The notes under the pieces were generated by a model. That model was not told where the DNA came from. It made no database searches and was given only the letters and a program-made list of their open reading frames with translations. The translations under genes and the position numbers were made by a program. A stretch of DNA of 64,000 nt from Rhodopirellula bahusiensis. Lineage in GTDB: Bacteria > Planctomycetota > Planctomycetia > Pirellulales > Pirellulaceae. Below are positions 34,697 through 46,097 of the stretch, in pieces (the stretch's first letter is position 1; the number at the start of each line of letters is the position of its first letter). The stretch is from the NCBI RefSeq assembly GCF_002727185.1, contig NZ_NIZW01000034.1:1-64000 (forward strand), given 5' to 3'.

Positions 34697-34963
34697 ATGA
34701 TCACCCCGGATATCTTGCCTATCTTGCGCTGTCCAGCAGACGGTGGTCAGCTCACTTTGGCTGACGATCCCCTCATCCAGAGGGTCAACAAAGCGATCAC
34801 AGACGGCACCGCGCGTGATCAATTGGATGAACGCGTGATCGATCCAATCGAAGGTGGATTGGTCAATTCCCAGGTCGATCGCCTGTATCCGATCCGTGGC
34901 GGAATCCCGACACTGATCGTCGATGAAGCGATCGGATTGGCGGGAATCAGCGAAGGGGAATGA
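34697..34963 (+). CDS. Trm112/YcaR-like small protein
   Basis: An 88-residue protein of the Trm112 fold. Seen: ILPILRCPADGGQL at the start and RLYPIRGGIPTLIVDEA at the end are the two halves of the family pattern. In eukaryotes and archaea Trm112 activates methyltransferases; bacterial YcaR-like proteins are mostly uncharacterised. Only one Cys (in RCPADGG) remains, so a zinc knuckle is unlikely, as in several bacterial relatives. An insertion of about 25 residues lies between the halves. It is divergent from the preceding secreted-protein gene, with 132 bases between the two starts. Confidence 0.85.
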   Translation: MITPDILPILRCPADGGQLTLADDPLIQRVNKAITDGTARDQLDERVIDPIEGGLVNSQVDRLYPIRGGIPTLIVDEAIGLAGISEGE

Positions 34964-35013
34964 AGAACTGAGCGGCGTTTGGAGCCCAGAGCAAACGATG
35001 CGAGGGCACTCAA

Positions 35014-35043
35014 ACATTAGCCGCAGTGCGTTAGCACTGGTTT
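35014..35043 (-). repeat. Dispersed CTAACG repeat, copy 4 (reverse strand)
   Basis: Read on the minus strand it gives CCAGTGCTAACGCAC, then TGCGGCTAATGT, nearly identical to the copy at 25814. It lies between the Trm112-like gene and the enolase terminator. Confidence 0.7.
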
Positions 35044-35144
35044 CCACGACGCAACCGGTCTGAACGGATACCGACTGGGCATCGACGGACTTGGAAGTCC
35101 ATCGTACGGTCATCGAGCGTCAAAACTGTATGTGACCGATCCAA

Positions 35145-35174
35145 TAAAAAAGCGGAGCCACTGGGACTCCGCTT
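35145..35174 (-). terminator. Intrinsic terminator of enolase gene
   Basis: On the minus strand a hairpin with stem AGCGGAG/CTCCGCT (35151-35174) is followed by a run of six T (35145-35150). It lies 29 bases beyond the enolase stop codon, a textbook position. Confidence 0.85.
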
Positions 35175-35203
35175 GCTGAATCATTTCATCGTGAATTCGG
35201 CGA

Positions 35204-36682
<1,479 letters not shown>

Positions 36683-36695
36683 TCAATTCGCCGTC

Positions 36696-37370
36696 ATGTT
36701 CACCGGTCTCGTCGAATCCGTCGGTCAAATTTCTGCTGTGGTCGAACAACCACCCGGAAGACGCCTGGTGATCGCCGCCCCCTCCTTCCGGGACGCCGAT
36801 CCGACTCGGGACGTGAAGCTGGGCGATAGCATCGCGATCAACGGTTGCTGCCTGACCGTTGTCGAAATTGACGGCGCCGAGTTGGCCTTCGAGGCCGGTG
36901 AAGAAACCCTCAGCCGAACCAATCTCGGCGAACTCAAGACAGGCTCCTCAGTCAACTTGGAACGATCGCTGGCGGTTGGTGATCGCATGGGTGGCCACTA
37001 CGTCACCGGCCACGTCGACTGCGTCGGCCAACTGATCGAACGAGTCGACGACCCACCATGGGCGAATTTGAAATTCTCGGTTCCCGCTCCCTTCGCACAA
37101 CAGATCGTTGCCAAGGGAAGCATCGCGGTTGACGGCATCAGCCTGACGGTCGTCGATGTCGGAGCAGACTATTTCACGGTCGCACTGATCCCACACACGT
37201 TGGACGCCACCACACTGGGAGGCCGCCAAGTCGGAGACCGCATCAATTTAGAAACCGACTTGTTGGCCAAGTACGTGCAACGAACTTTGCAATTCGGAAA
37301 CGCCAACGACCAAACCAGCGCGGACACCGCCGCCTCATCCCCCAACACACCTTGGAGTCCGCAATCATGA
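36696..37370 (+). CDS. ribE: Riboflavin synthase alpha chain
   Basis: Joins two lumazine molecules to give riboflavin. Seen in 224 residues: the N-terminal [10 protein letters not shown], and the two homologous barrels each opening with a [13 protein letters not shown] or [13 protein letters not shown] segment, the internal duplication that defines the enzyme. ATG at 36696 is the conserved start. There is no FMN riboswitch in the 205 bases upstream that I can recognise, and no other riboflavin gene nearby. The stop overlaps the KsgA start by 4 bases. Confidence 0.97.
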   Translation: MFTGLVESVGQISAVVEQPPGRRLVIAAPSFRDADPTRDVKLGDSIAINGCCLTVVEIDGAELAFEAGEETLSRTNLGELKTGSSVNLERSLAVGDRMGGHYVTGHVDCVGQLIERVDDPPWANLKFSVPAPFAQQIVAKGSIAVDGISLTVVDVGADYFTVALIPHTLDATTLGGRQVGDRINLETDLLAKYVQRTLQFGNANDQTSADTAASSPNTPWSPQS

Positions 37371-38347
37371 GTGACGAAATCGATCCCACTCCTCCCGTCG
37401 CACCGCCTCAACCTCCAGCGCGTTCGAACAACGCTTCTCGCGGCTCACGGCAAACTGCGACGTACCTGTCCAAACGCTTGACGGCCGCCGGACTGCGCCC
37501 GGTGTCTAAGTACGGTCAGAACTTTTTGATCGACTTGAACTTGGTCGAGCTGATTGCTCGCTCGGCCGAGATCGGTCCAAGCGACATCGTTCTAGAAATC
37601 GGCACCGGAGTTGGCTCGCTGACCTCGATCATGGCGGCTCAAGCCGGCGCGATCCTGACCGTTGAGATCGATCAGAATCTCTATCAGCTCGCGTCCGAGG
37701 AACTCGCTCCGTTCCCACACGTGAAGATGATTCAAGGCGACGCGCTCAAGAACAAAAGCACGTTTCGCGATGACATCATGGAATCGATTCGCGATGCCAA
37801 GTCACGCTTGCCCGACGACAGCAAATTCATGTTGGTCGCGAACTTGCCCTACAACGTCGCGACACCAATCGTCAGCAACCTGCTGCACCAAGACCCGCCG
37901 CCAGACCGCATCGTGGTCACGATTCAAAAGGAACTCGGCGAACGCATGGTCGCTGGCCCTGGTTCGAAGGACTACGGCGCACTGAGCATTTGGATTCAAG
38001 CTACCTGCCGCGCCGAAATCGTTCGCATCCTTCCACCGACGGTGTTTTGGCCGCGTCCCAAAGTCGACTCGGCGATCGTGCGTCTCGACGTCGATCACGA
38101 GCGTCGCAACGCGATTCCGGACTTGAAGTACTTCCACCAAACCGTTCGAGCCTTGTTCTTCCATCGACGCAAATTTCTGCGCAGTGTCGTGATCAGCGCG
38201 ATGAAAGGTCGCTTGGACAAACCGACGATCGACGAGATCCTCGGGCGACTGGGCCACGGCGAGACCGCTCGCGCCGAAGAGCTGAACCTGGAACAAATTT
38301 CAGCTTTGGTAGAAGCTCTCCGGCAAGCCGAACTGAGTCAGTCGTAG
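37367..38347 (+). CDS. rsmA: 16S rRNA dimethyladenosine transferase
   Basis: Also known as KsgA: dimethylates two adenosines at the 3' end of 16S rRNA as a late quality check in ribosome assembly. Seen in 326 residues: KYGQNFLID, the AdoMet site [25 protein letters not shown] and the catalytic [10 protein letters not shown] Pro-rich extension of about 35 residues precedes the domain. The start forms an ATGA overlap with riboflavin synthase. Its 3' end overlaps the convergent protease gene by 10 bases, so neither can carry a separate terminator there. Confidence 0.96.
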   Translation: MSDEIDPTPPVAPPQPPARSNNASRGSRQTATYLSKRLTAAGLRPVSKYGQNFLIDLNLVELIARSAEIGPSDIVLEIGTGVGSLTSIMAAQAGAILTVEIDQNLYQLASEELAPFPHVKMIQGDALKNKSTFRDDIMESIRDAKSRLPDDSKFMLVANLPYNVATPIVSNLLHQDPPPDRIVVTIQKELGERMVAGPGSKDYGALSIWIQATCRAEIVRILPPTVFWPRPKVDSAIVRLDVDHERRNAIPDLKYFHQTVRALFFHRRKFLRSVVISAMKGRLDKPTIDEILGRLGHGETARAEELNLEQISALVEALRQAELSQS

Positions 38348-41196
38348 TTGGCAACTGTCATTGCGACTGCAAACGGAGCAATCGCGCCCGCTAGGTTGGA
38401 TTCGTAAATCACTTCCCTGACCGTCTGTTCCGGACGCGGGTTCTTCACACGCATCGCGTACAGCGTCAGAGTCCAGCCTGGCTTCTTCTGGATCGCCTCG
38501 TTGGTTCCGGTCCAAGCCACCTCTGCATGCGGTAAATCCTGCGGCTCGCCGAAAACCCAGTTATCACTCAAGTGTTCACCGTATGTCAACAACTGATGCG
38601 CCTTGGTGCCATCGTCGTAGACAAACGTCACAGTCGCGACGAACGACTGCCCATCCATCTGCCATTGTTTGCACCCGTTGAGCATGAATAAATAATCGAA
38701 TGCTTGATCAACGGGCACACTGACAGACTTGGGATACTGTTGGCGGCGATACCGGCCCTTCAATTGGACAAACTCGTCCAAGATTTGAAACGGGATCCCG
38801 GCCATCGTGACATCGCCCTTTGGGACTCCACGAAGATGATCTAGCGGCATTCCGGTGTTGCCCGAGTCCAATCCACAATTGACGACGCCAGACAGATCCA
38901 GCGGCCTTGAGTCATGCACCAAACTCTTGTCGTAGGCTTTCGCAATCCGATCGGCACTTCCCATCGAACTGCTGGCCGACGCAGTTGGTGAAGGATTCCG
39001 ATCTGGTGCATCCAACTTCTCGGACAGATGAGTTTTGGGTGTGACCGCGACTTTGGGTGCGGGGGCCGTTTCCGGTGTGGGGGCGACAGTTGGTGTGGAT
39101 GCGACGTCCGATGATGGAGCATCCGTCGGTGCCGATTCAGGTCGGGGCGCGAGCTCAACTCGCTGGGGCACGGGTGTCACAATTATCACGGGAGGCACGG
39201 CCTGCGTTCCCGCAACTTTCTCGTTGCCGGTCGGGGCGAGCAACTTCGAAACTTCTTGATCGAGCCTTCTTCCCGGATAGCCAACCGAAATGAACTGAAT
39301 GACGCCGTCTTGATCCAACAAGTACACCGTCGGCAACGAACGAACTTGCCACAAATCGAAGATGGCATCCGAGGCCGGTTGTGAGATGGAAGGCCAATTG
39401 ACCTTCCCGATTTGCTGAAGCTGTTCGACGGTTTGCTTGTCATCACCGTAAACCCCAATGATCTGAAGTTGGTCCTCGTTGTAGAGATGGCGGTAGTAAC
39501 GGAGGTGGGGGTACAAGCGTTCGCTCGGTCCACACCACGAAGCGGAAAACACCACCAGTTTCGCCACGCCTGGCTTCGCATCAAGCGAGACGGATTGGCC
39601 ATCCGTCGTTTTCGCAGCCAACGCGGGTGGCATCACGCCAATCGTCAAATGCTCGACCGCATGGTGAATGGACTCAGCAATTTCAAGAATCGATTCGCCT
39701 TTTAGCTCCGCCTGCGTTTCACTGTTGACGACATACTTCAACAACCGCATCACAAGCTCCCGGTCCTCATCTTTCATCGGTTCAGTGGAGTGGTTCTTCA
39801 GATGGATCGCCAATGCCAACGCTGAACAAGCTTTGGTATCCGCGTGCGAACCGCGCTGCACCAATTCCTTCATGAAGTCTCTGGCAGCATCGTGATCGAC
39901 CGGCACCAAGCTGAAGGCGACATACTTCATGCCCTCCTCTCGAAAGTGATCTCGTCGCAGTTGCTGAATAATGGGCTCGGTCTGAGGTTGCACCGAATCC
40001 GGCCCGGTCGCCGCCAATTGCAACGCCGCAAAGAGAGCCTGGAACGCGACTCGGGTCTTCGGTTGGGAGGCGGCCAACTCTCTGAACCGCGGAACAAATT
40101 CCTTTGCCAGATGCAAGTCTTCGAAATCAACGCTCTCCAAATCGCGAACCATCACCTCTTCGATTCTGCGAGAGATTTGATTCATGATCTTTGCCAACTC
40201 GTCCTCCAGCGGCACCATCGGATGATCGGTTGGCGCGTGAAGTGGAAAGGGAATCAGCTTCTTAGCCGAACGACTTTGTCCCATCAGTTCCACCAGGTGT
40301 GAAACGTGGACGGCAAAACCAAGTTGTTCCCCCGGAATGATCCAAGTTGCGATACCAATCACAGCACCATTCGAATCCAAGATGGGACCACCGCTGCTGC
40401 CGTTGGAAATCACAGCATCCGTTTGGATCCAGTTGGTGTTGGCATTCGCCTTCAGATCTTGCTGAACCGTCATCGGCAATTCCACCGTTCGGCGCAACGC
40501 GTTGACATTCCCGCGACTGATCGTGTGGCTGAAACCTTGCGGGTGCCCAATGGCAACGACCGACATCCCCAAAGGGAGGCTCGCGTCACGACGACTTTGC
40601 AAAGGTCGAATGCCCGCCGGAATGGAGTCCACTTTGAGAATCGCAAGATCGCGTCCTTCATCAATCGCGACACACCCCTGCACCTGGGTCGTGGTTCCGT
40701 CACGAAAGCGAACTTCGGCTCGCATCGCCTGTTCGACCACATGATGATTGGTGGCAATCCAATTCGGTCCGATCACAAAACCGCTGCCGAAACCGGAAGC
40801 TCCCATGATGTCGTTCGTCGAGATCATGACGACCGAATCCGCGATCGCGTCCAAGTCACCAGCAGCCGCGTTCCCATCACGCACCGAAGCCTTGGATTGG
40901 TTCCTGTCACCGAAACGAACGGTCCCAGAATCACCGCGTGAACGGGAGGCATTGCGACTCCTCGCGACGAATCTTTGGTCAGCGGGACTGAGTTTGCTCA
41001 GCGGCACATCGATGACGGAACCGTCATTTTTTCTCAAACGGACGACGCCGTTCTCCAATTGAATGAACTCGGCCTGCGTGCTGAACTTGCCGCTGCGATC
41101 AGACCAAAGACGAGGCTCATCGGCGATGCACACGGCACCAGTGAGCCACGAGCCGATCAGAACGGCCCACCAACCAAATTTCCATCCGCCTTGCAT
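38338..41196 (-). CDS. SHD1 - trypsin-like protease - thioredoxin-like mosaic protein
   Basis: A secreted mosaic of 952 residues. Order: signal peptide ([14 protein letters not shown]); SHD1 domain at about 28-78 ([16 protein letters not shown]); S1C protease with catalytic His152 (TNHHVV), Asp183 (EGRDLAIL) and Ser268 (NGSSGGP); a helical middle; a thioredoxin-like domain whose active site reads WCGPS, so only one Cys of CxxC remains; a Pro/Thr linker; and a C-terminal beta-sandwich ([16 protein letters not shown] to [17 protein letters not shown]) that resembles carbohydrate-binding modules. GAGGAG lies upstream of ATG 41196. The protease is probably active; the thioredoxin part probably not a disulfide reductase. 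Substrate unknown. Confidence 0.85.
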   Translation of the reverse strand: MQGGWKFGWWAVLIGSWLTGAVCIADEPRLWSDRSGKFSTQAEFIQLENGVVRLRKNDGSVIDVPLSKLSPADQRFVARSRNASRSRGDSGTVRFGDRNQSKASVRDGNAAAGDLDAIADSVVMISTNDIMGASGFGSGFVIGPNWIATNHHVVEQAMRAEVRFRDGTTTQVQGCVAIDEGRDLAILKVDSIPAGIRPLQSRRDASLPLGMSVVAIGHPQGFSHTISRGNVNALRRTVELPMTVQQDLKANANTNWIQTDAVISNGSSGGPILDSNGAVIGIATWIIPGEQLGFAVHVSHLVELMGQSRSAKKLIPFPLHAPTDHPMVPLEDELAKIMNQISRRIEEVMVRDLESVDFEDLHLAKEFVPRFRELAASQPKTRVAFQALFAALQLAATGPDSVQPQTEPIIQQLRRDHFREEGMKYVAFSLVPVDHDAARDFMKELVQRGSHADTKACSALALAIHLKNHSTEPMKDEDRELVMRLLKYVVNSETQAELKGESILEIAESIHHAVEHLTIGVMPPALAAKTTDGQSVSLDAKPGVAKLVVFSASWCGPSERLYPHLRYYRHLYNEDQLQIIGVYGDDKQTVEQLQQIGKVNWPSISQPASDAIFDLWQVRSLPTVYLLDQDGVIQFISVGYPGRRLDQEVSKLLAPTGNEKVAGTQAVPPVIIVTPVPQRVELAPRPESAPTDAPSSDVASTPTVAPTPETAPAPKVAVTPKTHLSEKLDAPDRNPSPTASASSSMGSADRIAKAYDKSLVHDSRPLDLSGVVNCGLDSGNTGMPLDHLRGVPKGDVTMAGIPFQILDEFVQLKGRYRRQQYPKSVSVPVDQAFDYLFMLNGCKQWQMDGQSFVATVTFVYDDGTKAHQLLTYGEHLSDNWVFGEPQDLPHAEVAWTGTNEAIQKKPGWTLTLYAMRVKNPRPEQTVREVIYESNLAGAIAPFAVAMTVANYD

Positions 41197-41346
41197 AATC
41201 TCCTCGCCGCTGCCGAACCGCACATTTTGAAACCACTCTCTAGGATGCGGTGCCTCTGCCTGGAGTTCCAGTCTTCAGGGGCCAGAAGGTCGCATTTTGG
41301 GGCAATTCAAAATCGACAAGCCACAAAAGCCAACTCAGCGGATGCT

Positions 41347-42552
41347 TCAGCGCTGGCGAGCGTGGACGAACGGTGCTTGCCAACTGGGTGCGAGTGACGC
41401 GTCATCGATGTTCACGCCTGCTTCCGGGCGACCGTCATGATTGACCAATGGATGGTCCATCAATTGGTTCAAGGACTCTCCCGGGATGAAGCGAACGCGG
41501 CCGTCTTCGTAGAGGACATTGATGCCGCGGCCACCGTGACTGATCAGTCCATCCTGCGACGGCGAAGCGGCACGAGCCCAGCCTTCCTCGTCGACGACAC
41601 GGTCCACGACTTTCATCACAGCAGCGTCACTCATCACAGCAAACGATGAACGCCCTTGAAACCGCGGGGACGCAAACTCTTCGCCATCACGAACACCGAG
41701 CGTGTAAGCGTAGTGACCACCGGCGGTTTGTTGCAGCCATTGCAACCGAGCAATCGCTCGTTGCCCTGCCGCTTGTTCTTCCGCCGTTGTCGCACCTGCC
41801 ACCGCGAAATGATTCAGATCCCGAGCGGCCTCGTCGAGCATCCGAAGTGTCACCATGGTGGGCACTTCTTCCGTCCCATCTTCAGGTTCGAAATCGCCAT
41901 CGACCATTTGCAAACCGCCCGCATTCAAAAAATCAGACGAGCGAATCGAGGGGCAAAGTGTCGAACGTGAATTCGTCATCAAACCAGCCGCATGCAAACG
42001 CGGCGCGTAGACGCCGGCGAAGGCTTGATAGCCGGTGGACTCGACCGATGGCAGACGCGCTTCGGCGTTGCGAGTGACATACTGAGTCATCGCCATGCCA
42101 AGTTGTCTCAGGTTATCCTGACAAGCCTGCTTGCGAGCCATGAAGCGACCTTCCACCATCGACGGCAGTGCGATCGCCAGCATGATGCAGGCGGCTGTGA
42201 ACGAGCCGACCCAATCTCGCCAAGTCCACGCGAGTGAATCAGAACCTTCCATAACCGGAGACAATTTCGGTGTCACCGGCGCGGACACTTTGGATTCGGC
42301 GGGTGTCGTCGGTTGATCGGGTTCGGCGCCGGGCATCGGCGGAAGCGGCGGCAGAGCGTCGAGCGTTCGAGCAACCAGGTCAGTGGGCGGCGGTTCGACG
42401 ATCTCACAATCGTCGTGAAGCGGCCCAAGTTTGCGTTCCAAATCGGCCAGCATTTCTCTGGCCTCAGGGCTTTCCCGCAAAAGCTTTTCCACCCGCTGCA
42501 TTTCGTCCGCTTCGAGCGCGCCTAGCAGATATCCAAGAAGATCTTCTTGCAT
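41347..42552 (-). CDS. Anti-sigma-like segment fused to prepilin-like H-x9-DG domain
   Basis: A 401-residue membrane protein. Residues 1-40 (MQEDLLGYLLGALEADEMQR) resemble the N-terminal helix bundle of anti-sigma factors, without the usual zinc ligands. After a Pro-rich linker comes one membrane helix (FTAACIMLAIALPSMV) and then RKQACQDNLRQLGMAMTQY, typical of DUF1559-like prepilin proteins of planctomycetes, ending in HGGRGINVLYEDGRV, the H-x9-DG signature. An ECF sigma-factor gene lies 313 bases upstream on the same strand, so this protein may hold that factor at the membrane (inference). A terminator between them shows they need not be co-transcribed. Confidence 0.75.
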   Translation of the reverse strand: MQEDLLGYLLGALEADEMQRVEKLLRESPEAREMLADLERKLGPLHDDCEIVEPPPTDLVARTLDALPPLPPMPGAEPDQPTTPAESKVSAPVTPKLSPVMEGSDSLAWTWRDWVGSFTAACIMLAIALPSMVEGRFMARKQACQDNLRQLGMAMTQYVTRNAEARLPSVESTGYQAFAGVYAPRLHAAGLMTNSRSTLCPSIRSSDFLNAGGLQMVDGDFEPEDGTEEVPTMVTLRMLDEAARDLNHFAVAGATTAEEQAAGQRAIARLQWLQQTAGGHYAYTLGVRDGEEFASPRFQGRSSFAVMSDAAVMKVVDRVVDEEGWARAASPSQDGLISHGGRGINVLYEDGRVRFIPGESLNQLMDHPLVNHDGRPEAGVNIDDASLAPSWQAPFVHARQR

Positions 42553-42865
42553 CACAAAGGACGTTGCGTAAGCGGAAAAGAAACGCGAAAAACGGAGGGC
42601 CAACCCTGCAGTTCGGGCCCGACCCTAAAGATTACGGCCCGGGCAGCATGAGTGTTCGAGCGGGTCGGTTGAGGACCGAACCTCCGGTCGTACTGCGAAC
42701 GAAGATTCCGATGTTTCGCAGCCAAGCCTGGCCCACTCAATCAGACGAAAGGATCGCTCGCGTGGTTCGTCCGATCGCCGCGGTCAGCGCAGAAAAAAAG
42801 CGACACCGAAGTGTCGCTTGCGTTCAAATCACGGCTGAAAAGCCGCGAACAATGGTTTCCAGAGA
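42553..42865. other. Gap between sigma-factor and anti-sigma-like genes
   Basis: 313 bases containing the terminator at 42793-42817 and about 240 bases of sequence upstream of the anti-sigma-like start. I see no repeat or coding sequence in it. A promoter recognised by the sigma factor could lie here, but I cannot identify one. Confidence 0.4.
42793..42817 (-). terminator. Intrinsic terminator of ECF sigma-factor gene
   Basis: On the minus strand the stem GCGACAC/GTGTCGC with loop TTCG (42800-42817) is followed by seven T (42793-42799). It lies 48 bases beyond the sigma-factor stop. Confidence 0.85.
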
Positions 42866-43561
42866 TCAGACGCCAGGTTGTTCTTCGACCTCTCGCTCGC
42901 CGTCGTGGCTGTCGTCCCACAAACCGCTCAAACGATTGACTGCGGCGTGCAAACGGCTTTTGACGGTCCCGACCGGAATTCCCAGGATTTCCGCTGCCTC
43001 ACGGTATTTCAGGCCCTGGTAGTAAACCAATTCCACGACCTGCTGCATCGGTTCACCGAGTGATTCGACGGCGTGATGCACCCAGCGACCGTTTTCTTCT
43101 TTCGAAGCCGCCGCCAATGGGTCGGTAATGGCTCCTTCCAGCTTTTCTGACCAACTGCCGCCACGATCGTCTTCTTGGCCGCTTGCGGGGCGATCCAAGC
43201 TGACCATTCGGTGACGCTTGTTACGACGTTGAACGTCGATCGCTTGGTTGGTCGCGATGGCGTACAGCCAAGGTCGAAAACGGCGGGTCAAATCAAACTG
43301 GTTGCACTTCAAGTGAACCTGCAAAAAGGTGCCTTGGAAGGCATCTTCAGCCATTTCGGCGTTACCGATGTAGCGACGCAGATACGCGTAAATCTCACGT
43401 TCATAGCGGCGCATCAGGGTTTCATAAATATCGCGACGGCCGCTGGTGCGATATTTCGCGACCAACTGCTCGTCGGTTTGTTCAGCGATGGGTTCGCTGG
43501 TGAAAACGTTTCCCGAATCCACCTTCGAATCAGCGACCGCTGCGGAAGTTGAAAAGTTCAT
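42866..43561 (-). CDS. ECF-type RNA polymerase sigma factor
   Basis: Directs RNA polymerase to a small set of stress or surface-response promoters. Seen in 231 residues: region 2 (YETLMRRYEREIYAYLRR, DAFQGTFLQVH, RFRPWLYAIATNQAID) and region 4 with the helix-turn-helix YREAAEILGIPVGTVKSRL. The linker between them is long and charged (GQEDDRGGSWSEKLEG). The N-terminal 35 residues are outside the domain. ATG at 43561 is taken; the frame reaches 43594. It has its own terminator, then the anti-sigma-like gene follows on the same strand. It resembles the RpoE-like groups expanded in planctomycetes. Confidence 0.93.
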   Translation of the reverse strand: MNFSTSAAVADSKVDSGNVFTSEPIAEQTDEQLVAKYRTSGRRDIYETLMRRYEREIYAYLRRYIGNAEMAEDAFQGTFLQVHLKCNQFDLTRRFRPWLYAIATNQAIDVQRRNKRHRMVSLDRPASGQEDDRGGSWSEKLEGAITDPLAAASKEENGRWVHHAVESLGEPMQQVVELVYYQGLKYREAAEILGIPVGTVKSRLHAAVNRLSGLWDDSHDGEREVEEQPGV

Positions 43562-44316
43562 GGAGGATCGATCAAAAAAGAGTATGAGTAGCACTCAGTC
43601 TACTTACAAATGCGTTTCGCCAAGCGAATAACCGCCAAAACGAATTCACATTCACGGGGACGAGCGTTGACAGGACAAGCCCACAAAGTGCCTTCAGACG
43701 CCCGTAAAGGCCATTAAGGGAAAACGCTACGACGTGCGTATTATCGCGGATTCGCCCCAAATGTCAAAGTCATCTTTGCGTTGAATTCACATCCTGCCTC
43801 GATGGCAGGCAGCGAATCCACGCTCAGGTAGGGGCAATTCGTGTTCCAGACCGCCTGGAATCGTTGCACCGGTCACTCGGGTTGGTCCGATTGTTCCGGA
43901 ATTACCGAATGTTTGCTGGAAGTTGTGCCGATAACTCCGCCTGGAACGGTTTCTTCGTTCGAGATTGAACTCCTTTTCCGCGGTGTTGCCCCCAATTTGG
44001 CGGCAGTCTTCCCCGGAAACGCTTTCAACCTCGGTCCACGGCGGAACGGTCCACAACGGCGGGGTCGTTGGATGCAAAATCCTTTGGAGCATTCAGCAAC
44101 TCAACAGCCACAGGACATTTTTATGGCTGGGCGTCCTCGCGTGAGCGGGACCCCCGGGGGGATTTTGGGGTCTTTGTGACCGCGGAGACGATTGCAATGC
44201 GACGAATTGCCAGGCAAAGAAACGAGCAACCCATGATGGCCCAGACCCCCGATCCCCAAATCAAACCCGGACCCAACCAAAGAACCGGACTGCGTGTGAC
44301 CCTTGAGGACAATGGG
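43562..44316. other. 755-base region upstream of the outer-membrane barrel gene
   Basis: Lies between the divergent sigma-factor and barrel genes. Short frames exist on both strands but overlap and match no family. The barrel gene frame stays open from 44068, so part of this region could be an N-terminal extension, but the signal peptide only begins at 44317. No repeat copy or RNA was recognised. Confidence 0.45.
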
Positions 44317-45978
44317 ATGACGGAATCATTCAGCGAAAGCGTGACGGTTAAATTACGAAAGCTTCGCGACTTGGTCTGTGGAGGCTTGATCGCCGCCGCA
44401 GTTGCCACGCCAGTCGCGGCGGCTCCACCCACTGCGGGTGATGAAATGGACTACGCGGCGAGCGGCTTCATGCTGCCTCCCGGTGTTCAACCAGCAGGAA
44501 TGGTCGACGGCATGCCCGCCATGTCGATGCCACCGGGCTCGATGCCAGGTGCTCAGTCGATCGCCACCACCTTGCCATCGGCTCCGCTGATGATGCCCGG
44601 TGGATTTGGTTCGGCTGGCTACGCTCCTGCGGGATACCCACAACCTGGTTACGCACCCAATGGTGTGATGCCAGTCGGTTATCAAGGCGGTGGCTTCCTC
44701 GGCGGCGGGTACGCTGCCGGATGCGACACGATGAATTGCGGCTGTGGTGACTCCGGTTGCACCAGCGGCGAATGCGGTAGCAACTTCCAAGGTCTATTGC
44801 CCGCTGTGATGGGCGATTGCTGTGGATCATGCGGCGGTGGCGGATGCGGTGCCTGCGGTGGAATGGGCTCTTGCCTGACCAACGGCTCCCTCGGCCAAGG
44901 CGGCTTGCTCGGTAGCCTCAACGAGTGCGGCCCAGGCAGCACCGACTTTGGCATTCTGGCAGCCCACATCGGCGGCGGATTGGCAGCACTTTCCGAAGCC
45001 ATGCGACCTTACTCCGAAGCCGGCAAATCAGCCCAACGCTGGTACGACGTTTCGGTGGAAGGATTGTTTCTGACTCAGGAACTGGACGGGTTCGCCGACG
45101 GTCGCGTCTTGACCAACGACGGAACCACCGGCACGCCGAATGTTGCCGACAATCCAGTTCTGACGCAGGACGACCTAGGTGACGATGATCTGGAAGCAGG
45201 TGCTCGCATCTCGTTCGCACTGATCTTCGGTGCGGGCTCGAATGTCGAGTTCACCTACATGGGCGGCCAAGAATGGGAAGGCTCCGCCAGTGCCACCAGC
45301 GCGACGAGCAGCCTGACCTCGATCTACTCCGGATACGGAACGACTCCTGGAGGCGGCTACGCCAACCTGGCGGACTTCCAACAGATCAGTTCACGATCGG
45401 AATTTGATAGCTACGAAATCAACTACCGTCGTCGGACAGTCGGCCCCTACGGTCGCTTCCAAGGGTCTTGGTTGCTCGGTCTGCGGCACGTCGTCTTTGA
45501 CAACGCATTCGCATTCAACGGCTCGGGGACTCCCGCCAGCACGATCGCCGATTTCCAGCAAAGCTTCGACATCGACAACCGATTCTTTGGTCCTCAAGCT
45601 GGCGTCGACCTGTGGTGGAACGCCCATCCAGGAATTCAGCTGGGTGCGGAAGTCAAAGGTGCTTGGGTTCAAAACGACTTTGACCAAACGGCTCGGATCG
45701 GCACGACACCAGGCGGACTCGAAACGCGCGAATCAAATGGACAGGACGGTACCTTCATCTTGGACTTCCAAGCGACTGGTATCTACCGATTCTCGCACTC
45801 ACTGTCTCTGCGTGGTTCGTACCACTTGCTGACAATTGAAGACGTGATGGCAGCTCCACTAGACAATAGTTTCATCGACGATTTCCAGAATAACGGTGCG
45901 GGTGTGTCGGCCCCAACCGCGTCGGAAACCTCGCTGACCCTGAACGGTTTCGCGGCTGGTCTAGAATACATGTGGTGA
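44317..45978 (+). CDS. BBP7-like outer-membrane beta-barrel with Cys/Gly-rich segment
   Basis: A 553-residue outer-membrane protein. Seen: signal peptide (DLVCGGLIAAAVATPVAAA); a low-complexity Met/Pro/Gly/Tyr region to about residue 125 (YAPAGYPQPGYAP); a stretch at about 130-185 with many Cys and Gly (MNCGCGDSGCTSGECGS, CCGSCGGGGCGACGG); then about 340 residues of beta-strand pattern ending in FAAGLEYMW, a barrel with a C-terminal aromatic residue. This matches planctomycete BBP7-type barrels. The ATG at 44317 with upstream GAGG is preferred because it precedes the signal peptide directly. The Cys-rich part could crosslink into the Cys-rich wall proteins of planctomycetes or bind metal (inference). 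Confidence 0.8.
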   Translation: MTESFSESVTVKLRKLRDLVCGGLIAAAVATPVAAAPPTAGDEMDYAASGFMLPPGVQPAGMVDGMPAMSMPPGSMPGAQSIATTLPSAPLMMPGGFGSAGYAPAGYPQPGYAPNGVMPVGYQGGGFLGGGYAAGCDTMNCGCGDSGCTSGECGSNFQGLLPAVMGDCCGSCGGGGCGACGGMGSCLTNGSLGQGGLLGSLNECGPGSTDFGILAAHIGGGLAALSEAMRPYSEAGKSAQRWYDVSVEGLFLTQELDGFADGRVLTNDGTTGTPNVADNPVLTQDDLGDDDLEAGARISFALIFGAGSNVEFTYMGGQEWEGSASATSATSSLTSIYSGYGTTPGGGYANLADFQQISSRSEFDSYEINYRRRTVGPYGRFQGSWLLGLRHVVFDNAFAFNGSGTPASTIADFQQSFDIDNRFFGPQAGVDLWWNAHPGIQLGAEVKGAWVQNDFDQTARIGTTPGGLETRESNGQDGTFILDFQATGIYRFSHSLSLRGSYHLLTIEDVMAAPLDNSFIDDFQNNGAGVSAPTASETSLTLNGFAAGLEYMW

Positions 45979-46025
45979 TTCGATCGGCGGACTACCGCCA
46001 ACCAATCACTCTCTGAAAATCTCGC

Positions 46026-46060
46026 ACAGGGGATCGGCCATCGGGTCGGTCCCCTGTTTG
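46026..46060 (+). terminator. Probable terminator after the barrel gene
   Basis: ACAGGGGATCGGCC and GGGTCGGTCCCCTGT form a strong stem of about 14 pairs including wobble (46026-46057), 48 bases beyond the stop. Only three T follow directly, so termination may be partial. Confidence 0.6.
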
Positions 46061-46097
46061 CGTTGCCCAGTTCCCCTGGGAACGCTAATCTTGCGTC

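Noticed and set aside
43787-44179. Short frames on both strands upstream of the barrel gene
   Set aside because: They overlap each other, match no family, and lack start signals. A passing likeness of the minus-strand text to a barrel repeat (IPGGLE) is too short to count.
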